From assembly GCF_035934735.1 (NCBI RefSeq), contig NZ_CP142396.1:1860001-1924000 (forward strand): a stretch of DNA of 64,000 nt, read 5' to 3'. This DNA comes from Sedimentibacter sp. MB31-C6. Lineage in GTDB: Bacteria > Bacillota > Clostridia > Tissierellales > Sedimentibacteraceae. Position numbers and translations under genes: made by a program. This document shows positions 36,252-44,348 of this stretch, piece by piece (the stretch's first letter is position 1; every line of letters begins with the position of its first letter). The notes under the pieces are model-generated. The model did no database searches. It worked only from the letters and a program-made list of their open reading frames with translations, and was not told where the DNA came from.

Positions 36252-36278
36252 ACGGAAACTCCACTTTAGCATAAGATA
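36252..36278 (+). promoter_or_regulatory. SigK-like sporulation promoter of dpaA
   Basis: AC (36252-36253), a 16-base spacer and CATAAGATA (36270-36278) match the mother-cell SigK pattern AC-16/17-CATAnnnTA. The expected start is near 36285, which lies downstream of the ATG at 36244 and upstream of the ATG at 36313, supporting the latter as the real start of dpaA. Confidence 0.65.
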
Positions 36279-36312
36279 TAACAGTGTGAAAAACTCTATA
36301 AGGAGGAGCGAT

Positions 36313-37176
36313 ATGGGATTGAAATATACCATATTAGGAGGAGATAAGAGAAGTTTAGAGCTTGGCAATTTGTTAGTGAAAGACGGAAATGATGTTTGTA
36401 TTTATGGGTTTGACAAGTTGGAGCAGTATAAAGACAAACCAGTAAGCTTAAATGAAGCAATTGAATATGCTGATGTTATTATAGCTCCATTACCATTTTC
36501 TACTGATAATATAAACGTAAATGCCCCGTTTTCAAATGAAGTAATTCAAATTGATAAGGTATTTAATTTGATATCTGAAAAGCAAATGATTATGGGTGGA
36601 AAATTTAGTATTGAACATGAAAAAAAACTAAAAAAAAGGAATCTTAAATCAGCTGATTATTTTAAAAGAGAAGAAATGCAGATTTTAAATGCAATACCAA
36701 CAGCTGAAGGAGCTATTCAAGTTGCAATGGAAGAAATGCCTGCTACTCTTCATAACTCCAATGTTATAGTGTTAGGCTTTGGGAGAATCGGAAAGATTTT
36801 ATCAAAGATGCTATATGGAATTGGAGCAAATGTACATGTGGAAGCAAGAAACTATAATGATCTTGCTTGGATAAAGAATTATAGCTATATTCCAATACAC
36901 CTAAAAGAATTAAAGACATATTTACCAAGGATGAACGTTGTTTTTAATACTATACCCCAGATGATATTAAATAAAGAATTGCTAAAATGCATTAATAGTA
37001 ATTGTATTATTATTGATTTAGCATCAAAACCAGGTGGAGTTGATTTAGAAGCTGCAAAAGAACTGGAGATAAAGACTATAACTGCTTTAGGTCTTCCGGG
37101 GAAGGTGGCACCAGTATCTGCCGCTACGGTTATTAAAGACACAATTTATAATATTATAGAGGAGTTGGAAGTATAG
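36313..37176 (+). CDS. dpaA: Dipicolinate synthase subunit A
   Basis: About 287 residues from MGLKYTILGGDKRSLELGN, the family start, behind AAGGAGGAGC. It has the Rossmann NAD(P)-binding segment NVIVLGFGRIGKILSKML near 153 and the C-terminal ASKPGGVDLEAAKE and LGLPGKVAPVSAATVIKDT typical of SpoVFA/DpaA. With DpaB it converts 4-hydroxy-tetrahydrodipicolinate, the product of DapA, to dipicolinic acid in the mother cell for loading into the spore. dpaB starts 2 bases after its stop codon. Confidence 0.95.
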   Translation: MGLKYTILGGDKRSLELGNLLVKDGNDVCIYGFDKLEQYKDKPVSLNEAIEYADVIIAPLPFSTDNINVNAPFSNEVIQIDKVFNLISEKQMIMGGKFSIEHEKKLKKRNLKSADYFKREEMQILNAIPTAEGAIQVAMEEMPATLHNSNVIVLGFGRIGKILSKMLYGIGANVHVEARNYNDLAWIKNYSYIPIHLKELKTYLPRMNVVFNTIPQMILNKELLKCINSNCIIIDLASKPGGVDLEAAKELEIKTITALGLPGKVAPVSAATVIKDTIYNIIEELEV

Positions 37177-37178
37177 AT

Positions 37179-37757
37179 ATGTCAATAGAAGGATTAAAAA
37201 TAGGTTTTGCATTAACAGGTTCATCCTGTAATTTTAGTAATGTATTCCCAATAATTGAGGATTTAGCAAATAAGGGCGCAGATATTTATCCAATAATATC
37301 ACATGCTGTGGATACATTTGATACAAGATTTGGCTCATCTGAAGAATGGAAAAATAAATTAAAGGAGATTACTGGTAAGGAATTAATTAAGACTATAATT
37401 GAAGCCGAACCTGTAGGGCCTAAATTAAAACTTGACGTTCTTGTAGTTGCTCCATGTACAGGTAATACAACAGCAAAGCTTGCAAATGCAATAACTGATA
37501 CGTCAGTGACCATGGCTTGCAAAGCTCATTTAAGAAATCAAAGACCTTTAGTTTTAGCTATAGCAACTAATGATGGACTTGGAGCTAGTGCTAAAAATAT
37601 CGGGTTATTATTAAATACAAAGAATATATACTTCGTACCTTTTGGTCAGGATGATGCAATAAATAAACCAAATTCTTTAATAGCTAAATTTGATAAAATT
37701 GAAGAAACAATTGAAGCGGCAATAATAGGCAAACAATATCAACCTTTACTAGTATAA
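37179..37757 (+). CDS. dpaB: Dipicolinate synthase subunit B
   Basis: The 192-residue protein is a UbiX/Dfp-type flavoprotein: GFALTGSSCNFSNV at the start, ISHAVDTFDTRFG, DVLVVAPCTGNTTAKLANAI near 86 and a C-terminal segment on either side of FVPFGQDDAINKPNS. It forms the dipicolinate synthase with DpaA. The two genes are separated by two bases and share a message. A bidirectional terminator lies directly at its stop codon, separating it from lysC, which runs in the opposite direction. Confidence 0.95.
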   Translation: MSIEGLKIGFALTGSSCNFSNVFPIIEDLANKGADIYPIISHAVDTFDTRFGSSEEWKNKLKEITGKELIKTIIEAEPVGPKLKLDVLVVAPCTGNTTAKLANAITDTSVTMACKAHLRNQRPLVLAIATNDGLGASAKNIGLLLNTKNIYFVPFGQDDAINKPNSLIAKFDKIEETIEAAIIGKQYQPLLV

Positions 37758-37788
37758 AATAACGGTGCAGAATCTGCACCGTTATTTT
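37756..37788. terminator. Bidirectional terminator between dpaB and lysC
   Basis: AAAATAACGGTGCAG pairs with CTGCACCGTTATTTT around AAT, with runs on both sides. It serves the convergent dpaAB and lysC transcripts and overlaps both stop codons. Confidence 0.88.
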
Positions 37789-38773
37789 ATTGGATGAAAT
37801 TTGAATATAATCTTTGTAAAAATTCATTGAGCACTTTATTTTTAATTACTATATAAGCTTTATCGTTAAAATATTCTAATTTAATTAGATGTTCTTTTTC
37901 ATTTAATAAAAATTTATCTAATTCTTCTTTAATTTCATCCTTATAATTACAATTAAAAATAAAGGATATAATTGAATTGTTTTCATGTGTTTTTTTTATT
38001 CCAAATCCTATTATTCCTAAATCACTTTTATCATTGGAAATTAGTGTACCTGAACCATCCATAAAGGTCGATAGGATTCTTATAGGTATATTATATTGTT
38101 TTCCAAGCAAAACCGCATTTGGATGAATTACATTTGCTCCGTTAATTGCGAATCTATACATATCATCATAGGAAATTTTCTTAATATATCTAGTGTTTGG
38201 TATTATCCTTGGATCAGTAATAGCAACTCCAGGCACATCGGTAAATATATCTACTCTTTCAGCATTTAAATATCCTCCAAGTGCAACAGCTGTTGTATCG
38301 CTACCTCCTCTACCAAGTGTGGTTATTTCCAAATCCTTTGTAGCTCCTTGAAATCCTGCAACGACTACAATATCATTATTATTTAGATATTCTTGGATTT
38401 TATTTGTATTGATATTTATTATTTTACTCATATTAAAAGTATTATCTGTAATTATTCCGGCTTGAAATCCAGTTAAGGCTTCTGAAGATAAACCTTCACT
38501 TTCTAATAGATGTGATACTAGAGCTGCAGAAATGGTTTCTCCAACTGACATAATTAAGTCCTTCTTCTTTGGATTTATTGTGGTACTTATATTCTCTAAT
38601 TGATTTATTAAAGTATCAGTAGCGTAAGGGTCTCCGTTTCTACCCATTGCGGATACCACTACTATAAGCTTGCTACCAATTTCTACTTCTTTTTTTACTA
38701 GTTTAAGAAATTTACTTTGATTACTTAAATTCCTCAGAGAAGTTCCTCCAAATTTTTGAATAACTATGCCCAT
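37787..38773 (-). CDS. lysC: Aspartate kinase, short form
   Basis: The 328-residue protein has the aspartokinase start VIQKFGGTSL, VVVSAMGRNGDP, TLGRGGSDTTAVALGGYL near 155, FTDVPGVAITDPR near 178 and the NGANVIHPNAV segment near 214. Full-length monofunctional aspartokinases have about 400 residues with two ACT domains; here the catalytic part is complete but only about 75 residues follow residue 250, with a single weak ACT-like region. Lysine or DPA feedback control may therefore be reduced. It is the first step from aspartate to lysine and dipicolinate and lies 10 bases downstream of asd. Confidence 0.9.
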   Translation of the reverse strand: MGIVIQKFGGTSLRNLSNQSKFLKLVKKEVEIGSKLIVVVSAMGRNGDPYATDTLINQLENISTTINPKKKDLIMSVGETISAALVSHLLESEGLSSEALTGFQAGIITDNTFNMSKIININTNKIQEYLNNNDIVVVAGFQGATKDLEITTLGRGGSDTTAVALGGYLNAERVDIFTDVPGVAITDPRIIPNTRYIKKISYDDMYRFAINGANVIHPNAVLLGKQYNIPIRILSTFMDGSGTLISNDKSDLGIIGFGIKKTHENNSIISFIFNCNYKDEIKEELDKFLLNEKEHLIKLEYFNDKAYIVIKNKVLNEFLQRLYSNFIQ

Positions 38774-38783
38774 TTTTTGCCTC

Positions 38784-39794
38784 CTAAATAAGTTTCTGTT
38801 TAATAAGTGATTCAGCTATTTGAACAGCATTTAATGCTGCACCCTTACGCAAGTTATCTGCCACAATCCACATGTTAAGTCCATTCTCTAAGGTAAAATC
38901 ACGTCTAATACGGCCAACAAAAACATCGCTGGTATTCTTTGAAAATAAAGGCATAGGATATAGTTTTTCCTCAGGCTTATCTAATACAATAACTCCAGAA
39001 AAATCTTCAAGTAAATCCTTAATTTCCTCAATAGTAAAAGGTAATTTTGTTTCAATATTAACTGATTCAGAGTGTCCTCTAAACACAGGTATTCTAACCG
39101 TTGTAGCTGTTACTTTAATTTTTTCATCTAAGATTTTCTGTGTTTCATTGACCATCTTCATTTCTTCCTTAGAGTATCCAGTATCAAGAAATAAATCTAT
39201 TTGTGGAAGAGCATTAAATAAGATTTGAAAAGGATATACTGAATGCTTTATTTCTCTTTTATCTACATAATTTTTTGTTTGTTCATTTAATTCATCAATT
39301 GCTTTTTTACCAGTACCAGAAACAGCTTGGTAGGTGGATACAACTATTCTTTTTATATCATATTTATCATGTATCGGCTTTAAAGGTACCAGCATTTGTA
39401 TAGTAGAGCAGTTGGGATTTGCTATAAGGCCTTTATGATTTTTTAAACTTTCAGGATTAACTTCAGGAACTACTAAAGGAACATTATCATCCATTCTAAA
39501 AGCATTACTATTGTCTATTACAATAGCTCCTTCTCTAATTGCAATAGGGGATAAGTTTTTACTTATGTCAGCTTCTACACAAAAGAATGCAATATCAACA
39601 TCTTTAAATGCTCCTTCACAAGCTTCTTCGGTATATAATATTTCATCTTTAAATTTTACTTCTTTGTTTCTGTTAGTAGATGTGCCTAATAATTTGATAG
39701 ATTTAATAGGAAATTGCCGTTCAATTAGAATCTTTGTAAGTTCCTTGCCAACAGCTCCCATGGCTCCTACGATTGCTACATTATAATTATCCAA
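38784..39794 (-). CDS. asd: Aspartate-semialdehyde dehydrogenase
   Basis: About 336 residues. NVAIVGAMGAVGKELTKIL is the NADP-binding start, LIANPNCSTIQML holds the catalytic cysteine near residue 126, QAVSGTGKKAIDEL near 156 and FRGHSESV near 240 hold active-site arginine/histidine residues. The TTG at 39794 lies 8 bases behind AAGGAGG; an upstream ATG at 39878 has no site and would add 28 unusual residues. It reduces aspartyl phosphate to the semialdehyde. It forms an operon with lysC and is divergent from dapA. Confidence 0.93.
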   Translation of the reverse strand: MDNYNVAIVGAMGAVGKELTKILIERQFPIKSIKLLGTSTNRNKEVKFKDEILYTEEACEGAFKDVDIAFFCVEADISKNLSPIAIREGAIVIDNSNAFRMDDNVPLVVPEVNPESLKNHKGLIANPNCSTIQMLVPLKPIHDKYDIKRIVVSTYQAVSGTGKKAIDELNEQTKNYVDKREIKHSVYPFQILFNALPQIDLFLDTGYSKEEMKMVNETQKILDEKIKVTATTVRIPVFRGHSESVNIETKLPFTIEEIKDLLEDFSGVIVLDKPEEKLYPMPLFSKNTSDVFVGRIRRDFTLENGLNMWIVADNLRKGAALNAVQIAESLIKQKLI

Positions 39795-39933
39795 AATCAA
39801 CTCCTCCTTAAATTTTCTAAGACTACCGCAGTAATCAGATACTTGTATTTTATTCAGAAAACTCTTTTTTGTTAGCAAATACTAGGTTATTACATAAAAT
39901 GGATTACAATATTTTTTTGAAAGGGGAAATGAT

Positions 39934-40809
39934 ATGGTTAAATGGGGAAGATTGATAACGGCTATGGTAACACCTTTTGATGAAGATTTAAAAGTTGATT
40001 TCGTAGCTGCTGGTTCACTGGCAATTAAATTAGTTGAGGAGGGAAATACTGCTTTAGTAATAACAGGAACAACTGGAGAAGCTCCAACTCTAACAGATGA
40101 TGAAAAAATAAATTTATATAAGATTATAAAGACATGTGTAGATGTTCCAATAATTGCAGGGGTTGGGACAAATAATACAAAAACTACTATAGAAAATGCA
40201 AGGGCTGCACAAAAGGCAGGGGTTGATGGACTTCTAGTAGTTACTCCATATTATAATAAACCTGATCAGGATTCTTTGTATTGTCACTTTAAGGAAGTTG
40301 CAAAATCTGTTGATTTACCAATTATGCTATATAATGTACCTGGTAGAACCGGGTGCAATTTATTACCTGAAACAATAGAAAAACTTGCTCAAATTGATAA
40401 TATAGTAGCCTTGAAAGAAGCAAGTGGAAATATAATTCAATTTGCCGAAATAATAAAGCGCATCCCTAAGGATTTTTTAATTTATTCAGGAGATGATTCA
40501 ATGTTACTTCCTGCAATGTCAATTGGTTGTTATGGAATAGTTAGTGTAGCAGCTCATGTAGTAGGTCCAGAAATGAAGGAAATGATAGATGCTTTCGTAT
40601 CTAATGATACTAAAAGGGCAATGGAGATACACCTAAAACTATTAGATATCTTTAAGAACTTATTTATAATATCAAATCCAATACCGGTAAAAGCAGCATT
40701 AAATTTAATAGGAGTAAATGTGGGAGGAGTAAGACTTCCTTTAACTGAAGCAAGGGAGGATGTACTAAAAGTTTTAAGAGAAGATTTAAAGGAATTAGGA
40801 AAGATTTAA
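39934..40809 (+). CDS. dapA: 4-Hydroxy-tetrahydrodipicolinate synthase
   Basis: The 291-residue protein is a canonical DapA: GRLITAMVTPF at the start, GTTGEAPTL near 48, the YNVPGRTG motif near 134 and the Schiff-base lysine in ALKEASG near 162. It condenses pyruvate with aspartate semialdehyde; the product goes either to lysine or, through DpaAB, to dipicolinate. GAAAGGGGAAATG lies at the start. It is divergent from asd, so the same intergenic region may coordinate both. Confidence 0.95.
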   Translation: MVKWGRLITAMVTPFDEDLKVDFVAAGSLAIKLVEEGNTALVITGTTGEAPTLTDDEKINLYKIIKTCVDVPIIAGVGTNNTKTTIENARAAQKAGVDGLLVVTPYYNKPDQDSLYCHFKEVAKSVDLPIMLYNVPGRTGCNLLPETIEKLAQIDNIVALKEASGNIIQFAEIIKRIPKDFLIYSGDDSMLLPAMSIGCYGIVSVAAHVVGPEMKEMIDAFVSNDTKRAMEIHLKLLDIFKNLFIISNPIPVKAALNLIGVNVGGVRLPLTEAREDVLKVLREDLKELGKI

Positions 40810-41188
40810 AGCTATTGAAAAAAATAGTTGTCTCAATGAGATATACGCGTATTTTTTTTAAAAGAAGAGGAATTAGAATGCCAACTGATTTTTTTATCGG
40901 TTGGCTTAATTCCACTGTATTAAAATAATAAATATGGAAATGTTTATATAAATAGGATATAATTGTACTGTAAGGAGAAATCAAACACTGTATTTGTCCT
41001 AGGTAAATTTAGAATAAACCCTATTTTACATTATTAAATTAATTAAAAGAAATTAAAAATTATTGTATTATTATATTTATTGAAAATATTGTAAGATTAG
41101 CGTAAAATAATTAAAACACTATTTTTTTACCTGTATAAAGAATAAAAATATCTATGGCTGAGAACAAACTAGAAAGGAAAAATAATAA
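40810..41188 (+). other. Non-coding gap after dapA
   Basis: No gene is visible. A strong hairpin with GGAATTA/TTAATTCC outer arms (40870-40914) and GCCAACTGA/TCGGTTGGC inner arms probably ends the dapA transcript, although there is no T run. A palindrome, ATACGCGTAT, followed by eight T lies just after dapA at about 40842-40859. Confidence 0.5.
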
Positions 41189-42034
41189 ATGTTTGAATAT
41201 AAATTTTTAACTAAAACTAGTAATGAATCACTTCATAAAGTATTTTTGGATGCATTTTCTGATTACCAAGTTAAAATAGATTTGCCTATTTGGAAGTTTA
41301 TATTAATGCTTAAAAGAAGAGGCTATGTACCGGATTTATCCATAGGAGCTTTTAAAGGTGAGATGTTAGTAGGTTTCGTTTTGAATGGATTTCGAAGTTG
41401 GAATGGGAAACCTACTGTTTATGATCTAGGTACAGGTGTTATAGCTGAATATAGAAAACAAGGTATAACTAATAATATGCTTTTGAATATCAAAGAATTA
41501 ATTAAACAAAGACAAATAGAGCAATATTTACTTGAAGTAATTAAATCTAATACATCTGCAATTCAGCTTTACAAAAAACAGGGGTTCGAGATTCAAAGAG
41601 AATTTACATGTTTTCAGTTAGATAAAAATAAGTATAACCCTATAACAACCTGTAAAGTTGAGCATGTCAACAAAATGGATTGGGAACAATTAACAGAGTT
41701 TTGGGATATTAAGCCATCATGGCAGAATTCTATTGATTCAATCAATGCTGTAGCAGAGGATTTAATATATTCTATTGTACGGTTTGATAGTGCTATTGTA
41801 GGATATGGCATTATTGATAGAAGAACAGGAGATATTCCTCAAATAGCAACAAATAGGTATTATAGAGGTAAAGGGATTGCAAGATGTATAATTACTGATT
41901 TAATAAAAAATACAGATTCAAATAAAATCAGTGTTCTTAACGTTGATAATATATCTAAGTCTACTGAAGATTTTTTGTTGAAATTAGGATTTGAACGTAT
42001 CGTAGCTCAGTATGAAATGATTTTAAAAATATAA
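41189..42034 (+). CDS. Tandem GNAT acetyltransferase
   Basis: The 281-residue protein appears to hold two GNAT domains: the first (1-150) with the acetyl-CoA segment VIAEYRKQGITNNMLLNIKE near 88 and NTSAIQLYKKQGFEIQRE, the second (150-281) with RYYRGKGIARCIITDLI near 224 and TEDFLLKLGFERI. The double-domain layout occurs in several small-molecule acetyltransferases. The substrate is unknown. AGAAAGGAAAA precedes the ATG. Confidence 0.82.
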   Translation: MFEYKFLTKTSNESLHKVFLDAFSDYQVKIDLPIWKFILMLKRRGYVPDLSIGAFKGEMLVGFVLNGFRSWNGKPTVYDLGTGVIAEYRKQGITNNMLLNIKELIKQRQIEQYLLEVIKSNTSAIQLYKKQGFEIQREFTCFQLDKNKYNPITTCKVEHVNKMDWEQLTEFWDIKPSWQNSIDSINAVAEDLIYSIVRFDSAIVGYGIIDRRTGDIPQIATNRYYRGKGIARCIITDLIKNTDSNKISVLNVDNISKSTEDFLLKLGFERIVAQYEMILKI

Positions 42035-42197
42035 CAGGCGAATGATGAAATATAAAATTTTATAAGAATTCATCTAAAAATAATTAGTTTTTTATATCAC
42101 AAGCATTGGGGTAAAATTAAAAAAAATATAGTATTATATATAACCTTTATAATCCTTTTGAATATATATAATTATATATGACATGAGGGGTGTAAAA

Positions 42198-42821
42198 ATG
42201 GATAATGTAATAAAAGATCAAAGATTAAGGGATTGGACTATAGATATTATTACTGATAGGATGATGAGAAATCGAGGAAGCAATGTTATAAGAGTAAATG
42301 ATGCACTTATTGAGAATGTAAATATCAGAAGTGGATTAGTGACAATTTCCTATGGAGTTTTGGGAGAATTTAATGTGCTCAATATGCAGGTTGTAACTTT
42401 AGTTATTGGGCGAGATACTATTATTAGAGACCAATTTGGGCAACCCATGTTATTGAGAGACTTAAGAGAGGGAATGAGAGTAGATGCTGTTTTTTCAGTT
42501 GCAATGACTAGAAGTATTCCACCTCAATCTACAGCATACAGCATAACTGTTCTAAATGATAGTATGCAATCATCCTTTACTGAAGGAAGAGTAATGGATG
42601 TTGACCTAGTAAATAGTTTTTTGTATACAGGTGACCCTTTTGACATCTACAGTCAAATGAGGTTTATTATAACAGATTCAACTAATATTAGAGATAGGAG
42701 AGGAAGAATAATAAGACTGAGAAATATAAGACCTGGTGATTTTGTAAGAATAGAACATGCAAATTTTATGACTATGAGCATACCACCTCAAACAACAGCC
42801 TTTGATGTGCAGGTACTGTAA
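42198..42821 (+). CDS. Internally duplicated beta-rich protein, function unknown
   Basis: About 207 residues from MDNVIKDQRL. Two copies of a unit of about 75 residues are visible: IGRDTIIRDQFGQPMLLRDL, MTRSIPPQSTAYSITVL (about 72-130), and ITDSTNIRDRRGRIIRLRNI, MTMSIPPQTTAFDVQVL at the end. The shared end S-IPPQ-TA-x-x-I/V-VL is striking. The pattern is OB-fold-like (DUF5666-type). No membrane or signal segment. AGGGGTG is the likely site; an ATG at 42183 is just before it. Confidence 0.6.
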   Translation: MDNVIKDQRLRDWTIDIITDRMMRNRGSNVIRVNDALIENVNIRSGLVTISYGVLGEFNVLNMQVVTLVIGRDTIIRDQFGQPMLLRDLREGMRVDAVFSVAMTRSIPPQSTAYSITVLNDSMQSSFTEGRVMDVDLVNSFLYTGDPFDIYSQMRFIITDSTNIRDRRGRIIRLRNIRPGDFVRIEHANFMTMSIPPQTTAFDVQVL

Positions 42822-42848
42822 AAGATACAGTACCTGCATTTATTTTTT
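42808..42848. terminator. Bidirectional terminator, overlaps both stop codons
   Basis: TGCAGGTACTGTA (42808-42820) pairs perfectly with 42826-42838 and is followed by TTTATTTTTT. The last codons of the rightward gene lie inside the stem, and the permease gene on the other strand ends at 42840. Confidence 0.85.
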
Positions 42849-44165
42849 AGTTTTTTCATAATAAACTAAAGCTAATACAATAACAGTTATACAAAACAGA
42901 GCATAATATATAAACAACGGATTTTGCATACCACCATACAAAATGAACAATGAGCCTATTATAGCAAGTACAGGAACCACATAACCTTTTACTTTGTTTT
43001 TAATATCACCTTTACGAGCCAAGTTAATTACTGCTATATACATAAGTATAAATCCTATATAGTTTATAACAATTGAAATTTCAGAAACATCTGAATTTGG
43101 TAGCATATTAAATTTTTGTGTAATATAATGAATTATCATCCAAGTTATATTTATTATATAAGTTATAATGCCTGATTTAATTGGTACACTGTATTTTTCT
43201 GAAACAACATTATATTTACTGCTTTTAGGAAACATGTTTCTAATAGATAAAGAATATGGCATTCTTATCATTCCAATTATAACGCCATTTACTGTTCCTA
43301 AAACAGAAATAACTATGAATGTCAATATTAATCTAGCTCCCATTTCTCCAAATAATCTTATGGCTGCTTCATTAACATGAGTATCACCCATGTTCATTAC
43401 TTTATCAGCACCTAAAAAAGTAGATATGCCTATAAAATACAAAACATAAATTGTTAAAATAATTATTGGTGAAATAATTAAAGCTAGAGGAAGATTTCTC
43501 TTACTGTTTTTAATTTCATGACATATTGAAGTTGAAACAATCCATCCATCAAAGGAAAATGCAATAGGTCCAATTGCTGCAACCCAACTTAAACCTACTT
43601 GTGTCGCTGTATTGAAATTATTTTGTATTACTGGTATTGGATTACCAAAAATTATTCCTGCAGCTGCTATAATAATTAATGGTACAAGTTTTATTATAGT
43701 TGATGCATTCTGAAAATACCCACCAACTTTATATGAAAATAAATTAATTAAGTATAAAACAGTAATAACAATCAAACCAATTAAAACTTGAATTTCAAGT
43801 GTCGATTCTATACCAAATAGCATAGTAATATAAATTCCCGAAACCCAAGCCACTACACATATTATTGTGGGATAATATATAAAGGTTTGAAACCAACCAT
43901 ATGCACATGCAATGGATTTATTCCAATATGTTTCACAATATGTTACAATACCTCCTGCAACATCTGTTCGTGATGCTAATTCTGATATAGATAAACTTCC
44001 AAATATTATACTAAATGCAGCAATAACGAACACTATTATTCCAAGCAAAATATTTCCACTTGTATAAACTAAAACATTATCGCTTTTAAAAAATATACCC
44101 GATCCAATTACAATTCCAACTATCATTGCAATTGTTGTAAAAATGCTATACTTCTGTTGATTCAT
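42840..44165 (-). CDS. Amino acid permease (APC family, SteT-like)
   Basis: About 441 residues with 12 predicted membrane helices. The APC signature is at the start (FTTIAMIVGIVIGSGIFFKS), followed by SISELASRTDVAGGIVTYCE, FSFDGWIVSTSICHEIKN near 205 and a C-terminal helix series. This subgroup includes serine/threonine exchangers and YfnA-like transporters; the substrate is not certain. The ATG at 44165 follows GGGAGACATC, while an ATG at 44177 lies upstream of that site. Confidence 0.88.
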   Translation of the reverse strand: MNQQKYSIFTTIAMIVGIVIGSGIFFKSDNVLVYTSGNILLGIIVFVIAAFSIIFGSLSISELASRTDVAGGIVTYCETYWNKSIACAYGWFQTFIYYPTIICVVAWVSGIYITMLFGIESTLEIQVLIGLIVITVLYLINLFSYKVGGYFQNASTIIKLVPLIIIAAAGIIFGNPIPVIQNNFNTATQVGLSWVAAIGPIAFSFDGWIVSTSICHEIKNSKRNLPLALIISPIIILTIYVLYFIGISTFLGADKVMNMGDTHVNEAAIRLFGEMGARLILTFIVISVLGTVNGVIIGMIRMPYSLSIRNMFPKSSKYNVVSEKYSVPIKSGIITYIINITWMIIHYITQKFNMLPNSDVSEISIVINYIGFILMYIAVINLARKGDIKNKVKGYVVPVLAIIGSLFILYGGMQNPLFIYYALFCITVIVLALVYYEKTKK

Positions 44166-44348
44166 GATGTCTCCCATATTTTGTTTTTAAATATATTCAA
44201 ATATAAAATATAATTCTCTTCATTTTAATTATATCATATAAAAAATTGTAAGTATAGACTATTTGTTCTCATTTACAAGTGATATAATGCAATAGAAATT
44301 AATATGAATTGTTGGAATTATATTATGGAATCAAAGGGAGGTAAATAT

